This document shows, one piece after another, positions 20,199 to 31,913 of a DNA stretch of 64,000 bases. The stretch is from Prosopocoilus inquinatus (taxonomy: Eukaryota; Arthropoda; Insecta; Coleoptera; Lucanidae): NCBI GenBank assembly GCA_036172665.1, contig JAYKNF010000016.1:186001-250000 (forward strand), written 5' to 3'. The notes under the pieces are model-generated. The model was not told the DNA's origin and made no database searches. It worked only from the letters and a program-made list of their open reading frames with translations. Both the position numbers and the translations under genes were made by a program. Position 1 is the first letter of the stretch, and each line of letters begins with the position of its first letter.

Positions 20199-23100
20199 AT
20201 GGATAAATTAACTTTACCTCAATTAAATCGTAAGCGAGGAGTTTTCAAAAGACAGTTAACAAATTTAGATGAATTTTTAAAGTCAGTTACGGAAAATCAA
20301 ATAGCTCAAAACGATATTGACGATATTTCTTCTAGATTTCAAAGATTAGAAGCTCAATTTTCGGTTTTTGAGCAAATTCAGGAAAGTATCGAACTCTTAA
20401 CAGATAAATTAGACGAGGAATGTGACATTAGGTTTGAACTTGAATCGCGATATTATAACATTCGAAAAATTGTACAACCATTAATCAGTAATGATCAAAA
20501 TTCAACCACCGAACCTAAAACTAAAAATCATCAAAGGGTTAAATTACCAACAATTGAATTGCCTTCGTTTGACGGGGATATTACGAAATGGCGTGCATTT
20601 GAAGACGCGTTTACAGCGCTCATACATCAGAGTACTACATTAACCGACGTAGAAAAATTATGTTATCTTAGGTCAGCTGTAAAAGGCGACGCGCTTAACG
20701 CTATTCAAGCCTTAGAAACCACTTCCGCTAATTATCAGGAGGCTCTTCAAATCCTTAAGGATAGATTTAGCAGTACGCGACGAATTATTTATCATCATGT
20801 TAAACAATTATTAACTTGCAATTATAATAATTTAAAATCCCTTATAAACTGTTTCGAACAACATATCCGCAGTTTAAAAACTTTAAATGTAGAAACAGAA
20901 AAATGGGATGCTTTTCTAGTTCCGCTAATACTTATAAACTTAGATCAGCGAGTTCATAGAGATTGGGAAAATCATTTAAATTCAAAGTATTCCAAAAATT
21001 TCATTCCTTCTCTTCAAGAATTAATTACCTTCCTCCAAGACCGTATAGACTGTTGTGAAATTTCAAAAAAGAATTCGCAAAATATCAAATTAAATCAGCG
21101 TACCCTTTTGACAACAACAAAGAGCAACTATAATGTCACGTGTCCATTGTGTAAGAGTCATCACGCAATTTATTTTTGTAAAGAGTTTTTAAACAAATCT
21201 GTACAGGACAGAATTAAGTTTGTCAATCATTCAAAACTCTGTCGCAATTGCCTAAAATTAGGACATTTGTCAAATGAATGCAAATGTTCAAAGTGTAAAA
21301 AGTGCAATGCATCACACAACACACTACTACACATGTCAGAGGAAATCGATCAAGCAGGTCCAAGTACCGAATCACCAATTAGTCAAACTATTATCTCAAA
21401 TTGTTCTACTAAAGTAGCATTATATACACAGACGTTACTTCCGACTGTGGAAGTCTACATTCTCGACAATCAAGGAAACAAACACATTGCAAGAGCCTTA
21501 TTAGATTCAGCGTCTCAATCTAATTTTATCAGCAAAAATCTCGTGAGTCGTTTAAATCTTAATAAGCATAATTCTAGTATTCGCGTTAGTGGTATCAGCC
21601 AACATTATTCAAATGTCCAGCAATGCACAAGTGCCAAAATTATGTCAAAATACAATAACAATTCGTTTAACCTATCATTTCTAATTTTAAATCAGATAAC
21701 TGAAAATATTCCTCAAGAGTCATTTGATTTAAAATCATTAAATTTGCCATCAGACATTAAATTAGCAGACACTACTTTAAACAATTCAGCATCAATCGAT
21801 TTGCTAATTGGAACAACTGTCTTTTGGGATATCATTGTTGAAGGAAAAATCAGTCTATCAAACAAATTAAGCTTGCAAAATTCTAAATTCGGGTGGATAC
21901 TTTTCGGACAAATTCCATATGATAATCATTCAACAAAATTACCATATGCATCGTTGTCATATGTAAGTTTAGAATCAGAAATCGAACGATTTTGGCAGAT
22001 TGATGATTTTAAAAACGATTTATCCGTATTTTCGTCAGAAGAATTAACATGTAAACAGATTTTTAAGGACACTGTAACACGTGATGCATCTGGTAGGTTT
22101 GTAGTTCATATTCCATTCAAAGAAAATTCTGAAAGTATAGGTGATTCCGAGCAAGGTGTCACTAGAAGGTTCTTTGCACTGGAAAATAAATTGCAGAAAA
22201 ACCCCAACATAAAACAGAAGTATGTTGATTTTACGCAGGAGTACGAGAATCTAGGACACATGTCTAAGATTGAGGGACAATTCGATTTAACAAATTCAGG
22301 TTACTATTTACCTCACCACCCTGTAATTAAAGAATCTAGTGCAACCACTAAATTAAGAGTTGTGTTCGACGGTTCTTACAAATCAAATTCAGGCATATCA
22401 TTAAATGATACGCAACTCATTGGTCGAACGCAACAATCAGACTTATTCTCAATTTTAGTAAGGTTCAGACAATATAAGTACGTAGTGACGTCTGACATTG
22501 AGAAGATGTACCGTCAAATTTGGGTGCATAAACCACATAGGAATTATCAAAAAATTGTCTGGCGTGAAAATCCAACCGATAAATTAGAAACTTACGAATT
22601 AAATACCGTGACATATGGGACAGCCAGTGCACCGTATTTAGCAATACGCTGTTTGGAGCAATTAGCCAAAGATTCACAAAGTTCATTTCCTAAAGAATCA
22701 ACAATCATTCAAAGAGATTTTTATGTCGATGATATGTTGACAGGCTCAGATAATATAAACGAATTAATTTCACTTTGCTCGAACATTTCTTCAATTTTAA
22801 GGTCTGCCGGTTTTAAACTCCACAAATGGACATGTAATTCATCATTCTTTGCCTTACCTAAAAACTTTCATGTTCAAAATGACTCTATAGATTTAACTAA
22901 ACACGAAATGAAAACTTTAGGTATACATTTCAATCCGATAAGCGACTTGTTTCAGTTTTCTTTCAGTATATCTGACTCAATCCGTACTGTTACAAAACGT
23001 ATCATTCTTAGTGAAACTGCAAAAATATTTGATCCTCTTGGCTTACTTTGTCCGATAACAATTGTCCCAAAAATATTAATTCAATCCTTGTGGATTAAGC

Positions 23101-25145
23101 AAGTAGGCTGGGATAAAGAACTTCAACCTGAGTTTCAACAAAAATGGTTGCAGTTTCGCGACAATTTACAGTTTATAGGTAATATAGAAATTCCACGATA
23201 TATTACAAGTACAAATAAAATGCGTGATGAAATACACGGATTTGCAGACGCTTCAGAACGAGCAAATGGAGTTTGTGTTTACATTAAAACAATTCAGAAT
23301 AGTAAATGTGGCATTCACTTGATTGCAGCCAAATCGAGAGTTGCACCTATAAAAAATATCTCAATTCCGCGCTTGGAACTCTGTGCAGCAATTTTGTTAC
23401 CGGAACTAACAACCAGGGTTTGTGAAATTTTAGATATTAATTTTAATAGCAAGCATCTTTGGTCAGATTCACAGATTACATTATCTTGGATATCTGGAGC
23501 TCCTTCACGCTGGAAACCCTTTGTAGCTAACCGGGTGTCTGAGATTCAAAGACTAACTGACATAAAATCATGGCATTATGTTAATACTAAGGAAAATCCT
23601 GCTGATTTAATTTCAAGGGGTATTAGTCCTAGCGAATTAAAAAATAATGCTCTCTGGTGGCACGGTCCTACTTGGCTATCACAACCAAACATTCAATTTA
23701 ACTTTTTTGATAAAACTTTGGAGAGTATTCCTGAAGAACGAAAAACAAAAATTTCATTACCAGTATTAATTGATAACTCCATTTTCTCAAAATTTTCAAA
23801 TTTAAACAAATTAATAAATGTCGTAGCATATTGCAAACGATTTGTATATAATTGCAATCATTCTCACAAACAATCAGGAATGTTAACATCTTCAGATAGA
23901 CAAAATGCTCTACATACGCTCATAAAGTTGGCGCAACTAGAAATATATTCACGAGAAATTAATAATCTAGTTCAAGGCAGTAATTTAAATAGTAAATCAA
24001 ATATTTTATCACTATCTCTATTCTTACACGATGGTCTTTTGCGTGTTGGTGGAAGACTTATGCATTCAAATTTCAGCTTTAATCAAAGACACCAAATCAT
24101 TCTTCCACCGGGACATTTATTGACAAAATTAATAATATCTCAAGCACATGCTGAAAACTTACATTGCGGTTCCCAACAATTGTTATACATTTTACGACAA
24201 AAATATTGGCCCATATCTGCCAAAAATACAATACGACAAGTAATTCATAACTGTTTAATCTGCTATCGATATAAACCAAAACCATATAATCAACAAATGG
24301 GTCATTTACCAGCATATAGGTTAACACCATCACCTCCGTTTTATTTTTGCGGCGTTGATTATGCAGGACCTTTCCTAACACGAGATAGAAGGGCTCGGGG
24401 TTACAGAACTTATAAATCATATATTTGTTTATTTATCTGCATGAATACTCGAGCAATTCATATGGAAGTGGTCTCTGACTTGTCAAGTGTAGCATTTTTA
24501 GCATCCCTTCGGCGATTTATCGCACGCAGAGGGCAACCTCATACAATTTGTTCGGATAATGGTACCAATTTTGTCGGTGCAAATACCGAATTAAATCAGT
24601 TACACAAAACCATATCCAACGATCGTGTTAAGATCATAAACGAATTATCGAACGAGGGCAAGGCAATCGAGTGGAAATTTATACCACCAAGATCACCCCA
24701 TTTTGGAGGAATTTGGGAAAGTCAAATAAAAATAGTAAAAATGCACCTGTCAAAGGTTATTGGTCACACAATTCTTACATTCGAAGAATTTTCTACTCTA
24801 CTTGCTCAAGTAGAAACCGTTGTTAATTCAAGACCCATTTCCCCTTTGAGCACTGATCCAAATGACCTTTCTCCTTTAACTCCTGCTCATTTCTTGATCG
24901 GCCGTCCGCTGACGTCGGCTCCTGATCAGGATTATATAACAACACCGGATAATAGACTGTCAGCCTTCCAACGAATGCAGAAAATCGTTCAGCAGTTTTG
25001 GAATCGTTGGCAAATAGAATACATTCACACCTTACAACCTAGGAATAAATGGAAGAAGCAGAATTCGACGCCTCTCAAGGAAGGTGACTTGGTGATATTA
25101 ATGAAGACAACAGTCCTCCAGCAACCTGGAAAATGGGTCGAATAA
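20199..25145 (+). CDS. BEL-Pao 2 Gag-Pol polyprotein (C-terminus frameshifted)
   Basis: The open frame begins upstream at 20157, but the Met at 20199 (MDKLTLPQLNRKRG) is the likely start because BEL Gags begin this way. In order it shows a DUF1759-type Gag core (about residues 115-210), Cys-rich knuckles (CPLCKSHH, CRNCLKLGHLSNEC), aspartic protease LLDSASQSNF, RT with FYVDDMLTG, FDPLGLLCP, RNase H (GFADASERANGVCVY), integrase zinc region, then GVDYAGPF, SDNGTNF and GGIWE, supplying the D-D-E residues, and PLTPAHFLIG. Near 25095-25105 a one-base shift ends the ORF at 25145. The correct frame for the last 50 or so residues runs on to a stop at 25259-25261. Function otherwise appears intact. 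Lab error or true mutation cannot be told apart here. Confidence 0.95.
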   Translation: MDKLTLPQLNRKRGVFKRQLTNLDEFLKSVTENQIAQNDIDDISSRFQRLEAQFSVFEQIQESIELLTDKLDEECDIRFELESRYYNIRKIVQPLISNDQNSTTEPKTKNHQRVKLPTIELPSFDGDITKWRAFEDAFTALIHQSTTLTDVEKLCYLRSAVKGDALNAIQALETTSANYQEALQILKDRFSSTRRIIYHHVKQLLTCNYNNLKSLINCFEQHIRSLKTLNVETEKWDAFLVPLILINLDQRVHRDWENHLNSKYSKNFIPSLQELITFLQDRIDCCEISKKNSQNIKLNQRTLLTTTKSNYNVTCPLCKSHHAIYFCKEFLNKSVQDRIKFVNHSKLCRNCLKLGHLSNECKCSKCKKCNASHNTLLHMSEEIDQAGPSTESPISQTIISNCSTKVALYTQTLLPTVEVYILDNQGNKHIARALLDSASQSNFISKNLVSRLNLNKHNSSIRVSGISQHYSNVQQCTSAKIMSKYNNNSFNLSFLILNQITENIPQESFDLKSLNLPSDIKLADTTLNNSASIDLLIGTTVFWDIIVEGKISLSNKLSLQNSKFGWILFGQIPYDNHSTKLPYASLSYVSLESEIERFWQIDDFKNDLSVFSSEELTCKQIFKDTVTRDASGRFVVHIPFKENSESIGDSEQGVTRRFFALENKLQKNPNIKQKYVDFTQEYENLGHMSKIEGQFDLTNSGYYLPHHPVIKESSATTKLRVVFDGSYKSNSGISLNDTQLIGRTQQSDLFSILVRFRQYKYVVTSDIEKMYRQIWVHKPHRNYQKIVWRENPTDKLETYELNTVTYGTASAPYLAIRCLEQLAKDSQSSFPKESTIIQRDFYVDDMLTGSDNINELISLCSNISSILRSAGFKLHKWTCNSSFFALPKNFHVQNDSIDLTKHEMKTLGIHFNPISDLFQFSFSISDSIRTVTKRIILSETAKIFDPLGLLCPITIVPKILIQSLWIKQVGWDKELQPEFQQKWLQFRDNLQFIGNIEIPRYITSTNKMRDEIHGFADASERANGVCVYIKTIQNSKCGIHLIAAKSRVAPIKNISIPRLELCAAILLPELTTRVCEILDINFNSKHLWSDSQITLSWISGAPSRWKPFVANRVSEIQRLTDIKSWHYVNTKENPADLISRGISPSELKNNALWWHGPTWLSQPNIQFNFFDKTLESIPEERKTKISLPVLIDNSIFSKFSNLNKLINVVAYCKRFVYNCNHSHKQSGMLTSSDRQNALHTLIKLAQLEIYSREINNLVQGSNLNSKSNILSLSLFLHDGLLRVGGRLMHSNFSFNQRHQIILPPGHLLTKLIISQAHAENLHCGSQQLLYILRQKYWPISAKNTIRQVIHNCLICYRYKPKPYNQQMGHLPAYRLTPSPPFYFCGVDYAGPFLTRDRRARGYRTYKSYICLFICMNTRAIHMEVVSDLSSVAFLASLRRFIARRGQPHTICSDNGTNFVGANTELNQLHKTISNDRVKIINELSNEGKAIEWKFIPPRSPHFGGIWESQIKIVKMHLSKVIGHTILTFEEFSTLLAQVETVVNSRPISPLSTDPNDLSPLTPAHFLIGRPLTSAPDQDYITTPDNRLSAFQRMQKIVQQFWNRWQIEYIHTLQPRNKWKKQNSTPLKEGDLVILMKTTVLQQPGKWVE

Positions 25146-25261
25146 CGAAATTGTGGCCAGGAAAGGATGGTTTAGTGCGTGTAGTGACAGTACTTACCGC
25201 TACCGGAACTTACAAGCGATCTGTAGCAAAGTTGTGTTTGTTGCCTATGGACTGTGATTAG
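25146..25261 (+). pseudogene. Out-of-frame C-terminal tail of BEL-Pao 2 Pol
   Basis: Just beyond the premature stop, the neighbouring frame encodes KLWPGKDGLVRVVTV and YKRSVAKLCLLP, the usual C-terminus of BEL integrases, and stops at 25261. This is what the shifted ORF loses. Confidence 0.8.
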
Positions 25262-25390
25262 TGTTGTAGCTTAAAGTCAATTATTGTTTATGAGTTTATA
25301 TTGTATTATTAATCTTAATTAGTTTCATGTGTCAATAATTTAATTTATCGTTGATTTCAATTACTATTTCATTATTAAAGGACTAAAATC

Positions 25391-25407
25391 CTTCAAGGCG
25401 GGCGGCA
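25391..25407 (+). promoter_or_regulatory. Polypurine tract of BEL-Pao 2
   Basis: CTTCAAGGCGGGCGGCA immediately precedes the 3-prime LTR; the AAGGCGGGCGG core is a BEL-type PPT. Confidence 0.8.
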
Positions 25408-25851
25408 CGTTTAATAATTAACAAATATTCCAAAAACTAGCAAGTCATTATTTCTTTCTCGGTTCTTTAGTAAAACTAATAACAAACGTCCTAGAAAAAT
25501 ATCTGTGTAATTTTAATGCGAAGGGACAGTAGATTCATACCGAGAGTTACTGGATTTCATAGTATTCCGAACACCATGCAAGCTGCCGTTCTTCAGAGAA
25601 GTGTGACGATTCCGGCGCAACGCAATTACATTTAAACTCCTCGTACCACCCTTAGCTTTTAAGAATCTAATTTGTAAGTTAGTTGTAGACGAGACTTTCA
25701 ATAAACAAGTTCACATAACATTGTGGCTATTTTACTCGTTGTACATACTCAACTGAATTCATACACAGTTCATCCATTACATATACAGTCCACTATAGCA
25801 AAAACGTCGTAAAGGTGCTGAACAATCAGATAACAGCCCGAGACGTCATCA
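25408..25851 (+). repeat. BEL-Pao 2, 3-prime LTR
   Basis: Begins CGTTTAATAATTAACAA (the terminal T is replaced by C) and ends GACGTCATCA, followed by TSD TTACG. Confidence 0.93.
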
Positions 25852-25856
25852 TTACG

Positions 25857-26590
25857 AGTTCGAATACGTAATCAATTATTAATTTTGGTTTCCATGACAA
25901 CGAAAAAAGTAGAAAAAGATCGATAAACAGTTTTATAATAGACACACGTGTAAAATTATGTTGAACTATACACAGTGATCAGAAAAATGTCGGTTCGTGG
26001 AAACAAAATTTTGTAACTAGAACACCCTGCATATTTTTAGATATTTAGATGCACTACAGTGAGCTCATTAGTACGGTACAAATACTACTCAGTTTGAATC
26101 TAAATTTTTAATTACTGAGATAACACAGAGGAACGAAAATTAAGATATCTTTTTGCATTATACCGAGCGATCGATTATTCGGTCGAAATAGACAGCACTT
26201 AAATGTATATAGCTTTGTGTTGATATAATGTTATATATTTTTACTTTAACAATTTCGTCAGTAGAAATTTTCTTTTTACAAGTATTTCAATGGTCGACTG
26301 TTTAAACTACACACCCAATGTTGCCACTTTCCTACCTAGATTTTTCGATCATTTGAATCTATTTTCAAAGATCTCTAGTTTGGGTATCCTCATGACAGGA
26401 TTTATTTTAACAGAAATTATTTAAAAAGCCGACCTTGTAAAAAAAAATTCTGAAATAAAAAGTAGGCCGTTCCATGAAAAAAATGAGATACCGAATGTTT
26501 CGTAAGTATCGATCGCTCGGTATAATGAAAAAAAAGATATCTTAATTTTGTTCACATTTTCACAAAGGCTAAAGTCCTAAAAATATCGTG
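25857..26590. repeat. Foldback family B scrap and a short inverted repeat
   Basis: 25857-25925 continues the family B interior (TTTTGGTTTCCATGACAACG also appears at about 38072). Farther on, 26136-26174 and 26509-26549 are imperfect reverse complements sharing TTAAGATATCTTTTT and TATACCGAGCGATCGA, forming arms around a loop of about 330 bp. No ORF is recognised. Confidence 0.55.
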
Positions 26591-26598
26591 CTACATTT

Positions 26599-26836
<238 letters not shown>

Positions 26837-26929
26837 ATAAATGTAAAAATTAACTACTACTAAACGAGATGTAAACAAAGTAACACATTACAATATCACA
26901 GAATTACATATTTCGGTATATGACGTCAT

Positions 26930-28767
26930 ACAAATACATTATTTTCCAAGTAGCGCAAAAACTCAACATTGGAGTAAAATGCCTTATTTTTTAATAATGT
27001 GCTACTTTTAATTTAAAGTTCTTATACGGCATATCTTTTATAGTTTGTGGTAATTTATTAAATAAATCAATACATAGATAATTGGGACCGTTTTTTGAAA
27101 CTGTGAGACGGTAAAAATTCATACGAATATTGTTATTTTTACGAATGTCCTGATTATGAATGTCTTTGTTTAATTTGAAGGTGTTTGCATGACTATGTGC
27201 ATATAACAAACAACGTAACAGGAATTCACAGGGCAATGTAAGTATATTGTATTTTTTAATTGTTTCTCTACAATCTTCAGTTATCACAAAGCAACACAAA
27301 ATATCAGTTTAGCGCTGAAGATGGTAACTTCGTTACCGAAATACGTATTCGCTTTCAGTGAATTAATGTGGTCGAGGGGTTTTCTCACTATTTATTTTAA
27401 TCTTCAGTGTATTTTAGATTCCCTATCACTCTCACAGCCCTCCTCTGAAGTCCAAATATTCTCTTGCTCTCTGCACAATGACCCCAGGTTAAGATTGCGT
27501 AAGACATGACTGGATGAAAAAGAGAATGGTATGCCAGTACCAAAGTTTCTTGGGAAACGTTGTTTGACAAATTACGAAGCAAAAATACACAACCACTAAG
27601 TTTTTTAGCTAAAGTGTCAGTTTGTATTTGCCAGTTTAGTTTAGGATCCAAGTGTACTCCTAGAAATTTCACTGCACTGTTATTCTCGTTATGCACTAAC
27701 CGATTTAGCGACAACACCATGTTGATTGTCTTGTCCATGTTTAAGCTCAGTTTATTACATGCGAACCAGTCTGCCGCCTTTCTTAAAGCCACTTCCGATT
27801 CCAGTTTTGCCTCCGCAACATTAGCATTTTGAACAGTTATAGTTGTATCATCAGCGAAGAATATGCAATCGGCGTTCATAACACACAAGTTGAAATCATT
27901 AAAATAGATTAAAAACAGTAATGGGCCTAATACCGATCCTTGGGGTACCCCAACATTTAAGGTTTTTTTCTCCGAAAGCTGCCCGTTATAGAAAACTTGT
28001 TGCACACGATGGGATAAATATGATTTAATTAATTTTATACTGTATTGTGTCCAAAATTATATAATCTTAGCTTATCAACTAGTATAGTATGTTGAACGCA
28101 GTCGAATGCTTTACTTAAATCACAGAAGACTGATACCGAATGTTCACGTCTTTCAAAGCATTGAAGTGTGTTTTCTACAAACTGTAATATGGCATCCGTA
28201 GTGCTTCGCCCTTTTCTAAACCCAAATTGAGTTTCATTTATTATTACATTATCTTCTAAATACTTGGAGATCCTGTTATTTAAAGCTTTTTCAACAATTT
28301 TCGAAAATATGGGTAACAGCTATATAGGTCGATAATTGTTCAGGCATTCTTTATCACCACTTTTATATACAGGGACAACCTTGGCCACCTTCAAACAGCT
28401 TGGGAAAATACCTTCTTTAATAATACCATTTATAACATTCGTTAGTGGTACTAGGATGTTATCAATATTACTTTTTATGATGTCAACGGTCAACCCGTAC
28501 ACATCCTTTGATTTTGAATTTTTTAGAGACATCACAATCTCTCTTGTTTCGATGAAACCTATTTCAGTGAAGTAAAATTTTTCTTTTGGTGTTGTTTTTA
28601 TTATTAGATAACTTAAAGGATTGTGATTAGTTGTAGGTATTTTACTTGCAACTATATCAGGTATCTCAGTGAAATGTTTACTGAAATCCTCTACACTTAA
28701 ATTTAGGTTATTATTAATTATATTTTTACGTTTGGTATTGATTATTTTCCACATTGTTTTTATCGGA
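26930..28767 (-). pseudogene. Non-LTR reverse transcriptase (ORF2 C-terminal part)
   Basis: From 28767 leftward: IKTMWKIINTK, KVAKVVPVYKSGDKECLNNYRPI (28320 region), QFGFRKGRST, DLSKAFDCV, then VPQGSVLGPLLFLIYFNDF and the catalytic FADD (27397-28005). Downstream come thumb sequences with LNMDKT, LGVHLDPKLNW and RAVRVIG. The C-terminal region (26991-27299) has NIRMNFYRL and LFNKLPQTIKDM and continues to about 26930. Stop codons and frameshifts at about 28319, 28010 and 27390 divide it. Typical CR1/Rex-like motifs throughout. It is non-functional. Confidence 0.85.
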
Positions 28768-28769
28768 AT

Positions 28770-28878
28770 GGGACAAGTGGCCGCCGCCAACTGGCCGCGT
28801 GACAAGTGGACGCCGTCAACTGGCCGCGTGACAAGTGGCCGCCGGGACTAGTGGCCGCCGGGACAACTGGCCGCCGCA
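28770..28878. repeat. Left subterminal repeat array of the MULE
   Basis: Six or so tandem copies of the form GACAAGTGGCCGCCG / CAACTGGCCGCCGG. Some copies diverge (GGACGCCGTCAACTGG). Confidence 0.85.
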
Positions 28879-29461
28879 CAGTTTTAGATTTTCGTTTTAA
28901 GTAATTTTTACTGTTTTGAGAAAACAACCGAAAATTTTTTAGATTTTTATTTTAATAACATTAATTACATAAACAAAATTCTAGAAAGTTATTTGTTGTT
29001 TTCTCAGAACAGTAAATTTGGACCGAACATGTTTATGCACTTATCGAGTCAATTAATAATAGTATAAATATAATAAGAATAAATTTGTTTGCAAATTATT
29101 CAGTTTTAAAATTTCAAGAAATACAGTATTTCTTCTAATATAATTATTCTTCTCTAATTATGCTAATCCGAAATACCTGACATCCAATCCAGATACTAGT
29201 CATTAAGAGAAATTCAATCAATTTTGTACCCCCTAAATCCTCTTAGTTAATTTGTTTACAAATGACAGTTTAGGAAATCCACAGTATTTCTTCTAATTTT
29301 CTAATTTAATAATTTTCATCGAAAATACCAGACATCCAATCAAAATACAGTTAATGTATCTGGCTAATGAGGTATTTACGATCTGTTATTTAAAATAAAA
29401 GCAGGTAGATAAAGCATTTTCAAAGCTGTTTGTCTTCACATTTTGAAGTAGTAACATCAAA

Positions 29462-30866
29462 ATGGAGCCTATTAAATCTCAACGCAATCGTGACAAGTTT
29501 TATAGTGACGGATATATTTATGTTTTTGATAAATTATCCGCGGATGGTGAAACGGAGTTTTGGCGATGTGAGCAAAGACGACAGTGTAAAGCGCGAGTGC
29601 ACGTTAGAAATGGTGCTGCTGTAAAAACTGAACGTGCATACCCATGACACATCGGCAGGCAAAGCAGAGGCTGATCGAGTAATTACTACAATTAAAAAAC
29701 GGGCTTTAGAGACACAAGAACCGACATGTCAGGTGATCAGCGAATGTTCACAAAACCTCAACCTGGCTTGCCAAGGAGCTCTTCCATCTCAAGGGGCTTT
29801 GAAAAAACTGGTGCGAAGACAGCGAAAACAAATACACCAAGCACCAGCAATTCCAGCATCCCTGGAAGAGTTACAAATTCCGGAACGTTATAGAATCTAC
29901 GAATTCACACCTGGCAATATAGAAAACTTCTTACTTTCCGACAGTGGCCATGGTCCAGGGAGAATTTTAATTTTTGGCAGACAGAGGAATTTAGAGATTC
30001 TGCAAAATTGCGACCATTTTTTTGTAGATGGGACTTTTAAAATTGCCCCGAATTTGTTTCACCAGGTATATGTTATACTAGCAAAGAAATATGGAGGGGT
30101 ACATCCTGTTTTTTATGCGCTTTTGCCAAACAAATCAAGACCAACTTATGATAATTTATTTGAAACAATCAAAACGCTAGCACCAACATTAAATCCAACA
30201 TCAATTACATCAGATTTTGAACTGGCCGCTTTTAAAAGCCTGCAAAATAACTTTCCGTAAACTGAAATTCGAGGATGTTTTTTTCACCTAGCGAAAAACA
30301 TGAAAAAACATTTGAACGAAGCAAATTTAATTACCCGTTATAACAACGACGCAGACTTTGCATTACATGCCAAAATGATCATTGGTTTGGCATTTGTCCC
30401 AATGCAAGATATGGAAAACGCATTAAATGAGTTGTCAGATATTTTACCTGGCGATTTGCTACCCATATTAGATTGGTTCGAGGACAATTACATTGGTCGT
30501 TTAAACCGCAGGGGAAATGGACGTCGTCAACCCATGTTTCCACATGAGATGTGGAATATGTATGACAGAGTGCTAGATTTACAAGATCGTACCAACAATC
30601 ATGCTGAAGCCAGCCATCGGCGTTTACAAATGGAGCTTGGTGTAGATCATCCCACAATATGGAAATTGATTGATGGTTTACGGAAAGTCCAAGCTAATCG
30701 TGATATTTATTACGAGCAGCTTGTTGCAGGACATGCTCCACCCCAAAAACTTCGAAGATACAGGGATGCCGACGAACGTATCCTGAGAATCGTAAGAGAT
30801 TACGAAAACCGGAATGTTATCGAGTACATACGAGGCATTGCTCACAATTACCAAATTAATCAATAA
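29462..30866 (+). pseudogene. FLYWCH-MULE transposase
   Basis: Start at 29462 (MEPIKSQRNRDKFYSDG). Residues about 10-50 form a FLYWCH zinc finger (YVFDKL...WRCEQRRQCKARVHV). A frameshift near 29630 moves to the 29634 frame, which holds a linker and the MULE transposase core with FFVDGTF and ITSDFELAA (two catalytic Asp). A single TAA at 30258-30260 interrupts it, and the same frame continues with GCFFHLAK (C...H) and NNHAEASHRRL to the stop at 30866. About 470 codons in all, the usual size. The protein is predicted inactive because of one shift and one nonsense codon. Similar FLYWCH-MULEs (Phantom-type) occur in insects. Confidence 0.88.
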
Positions 30867-30977
30867 AAATTTAATGTAGATATGATGTACATACATTCGT
30901 AACTAAATATAAAAAACACAAAAAAAACTTAAAAAAAAGACACTTAAAGCGTTCTGTATTGACACGTCTTCATACAA

Positions 30978-31083
30978 CGGCGGCCAGTTGTCCCGGCGGC
31001 CAGTTATCCCGGCGGCCAGTTGTCCCCGCGGCCACTTGTCCGGCGTCCAGTAGGCCGCGGCCAGTTGACCGCGGCCAGTTGTA
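30978..31083. repeat. Right subterminal repeat array of the MULE
   Basis: Tandem GGCGGCCAGTTGTCCC words (at about 30979, 30995, 31011) followed by more diverged copies ending GGCCAGTTGTAC. Reverse complement of the left array. Confidence 0.85.
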
Positions 31084-31801
31084 CTAGACCGCAATATTGA
31101 ACGCATCAACGAAATTATCCAGAAAGTATTTACATTTGACTTCAACAGACAGACTGTCGTTCAGTATGTATTTCCAATCAAGTTCCTCGAGAATGTTATG
31201 CAAACACAACCTGCCTCAAAATTTTCGTTATTTATATTTGTGAATATATTATCCAAACAATTTGATTTTCGTGTTGGTTCAAATATTGATTGTTGAATTC
31301 CATAGGAGCCGAGTAGATCTATTAGCATGCTCGTCTATCCGCTGTATTGAATTTTACATTGAAATCACCACATAGTATCAAGGTACTGTTTGTATTAATT
31401 CGGAATAAGATATTGTCAATGCTCTCAATGAATACGTTAAAATCACCGGCCGGCGGTCTATATGTGCTTAATATGGTGATTCCATAATCAATGTTCCGCA
31501 CAGCAGCCATTTCACAATGGCCTTCAATGGAAGATTCCTTAATGTGAGCGAGGTTTTCATATTTAAGATTTTCCTTGCTTAATATCATTGCACCACCGTG
31601 GCTTGTATTATTTCTCGCATAAAAAGATGTTGTATTCCAAGAGGAAATTTTGAAATTTTTACATTCCTCCGCTGTAAGCCAATGTTCTGTGATACATATT
31701 ACATCATACTGCTCAGGATTAGTTTCGATAATAGCTTCCAGCTCATTAATTTTATTCCTTATACTTTGTGTGTTTATATGCATTACACTCATATTCACCA
31801 T
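31084..31801 (-). pseudogene. Non-LTR endonuclease domain (ORF2 N-terminal part)
   Basis: The 31322-31801 frame starts MVNMSVMHINTQSIRNK and contains the exonuclease-endonuclease-phosphatase signatures ITEHWL, GGAMILSK, LSTYRPPAGD and CGDFNVKFN. The next block, DRRAC, is followed by a stop. Sequence resembling the remainder (NIFTNINN, then FVDAFNIAV) continues in shifted frames to the MULE edge. The domain nicks target DNA for target-primed reverse transcription. It is broken here. Confidence 0.82.
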
Positions 31802-31913
31802 TGATTCAATTTGTATTTTTTTATAAGGCTTAAAGTTACTACGATTTTCTAAAAAACCTGGTTTGTATTTTAGTTTAAGTTTACATGAAGTTCTATGTTA
31901 TTGTTGGCATTTG

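Larger units (their letters stand above)
19500..25851 (+). mobile_element. BEL-Pao retrotransposon 2 (full length, young)
   Basis: Two 444-bp LTRs (19500-19943 and 25408-25851) differ at only about two positions that I can find (first base T/C and one A/G near the end). TSD TTACG flanks the element (19495-19499, 25852-25856). A tRNA-Tyr PBS follows the 5-prime LTR, one long gag-pol ORF fills the interior and a polypurine tract precedes the 3-prime LTR. The insertion split a foldback family B sequence whose two halves resume on either side. Confidence 0.95.
28770..31083 (+). mobile_element. FLYWCH-MULE DNA transposon with GC-rich subterminal repeats
   Basis: Inverted ends (28770-28878 and 30978-31083) consist of tandem copies of a 16-17-bp GC-rich word (GGCGGCCAGTTGTCCC and variants), in opposite orientation at the two ends and sharply GC-rich against an A+T-rich background. 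Between them is one transposase gene with a FLYWCH finger and a MULE domain. The element sits in the EN-RT linker of the non-LTR element. I could not find the 8-11-bp TSD expected of Mutator elements, so the insertion was accompanied by deletion or has decayed. Confidence 0.82.

Noticed and set aside
19605..25701. Identical 62-aa minus-strand ORFs at 19605-19793 and 25513-25701
   Set aside because: They lie in the two LTRs of BEL-Pao 2; identity reflects LTR identity, not a duplicated gene.
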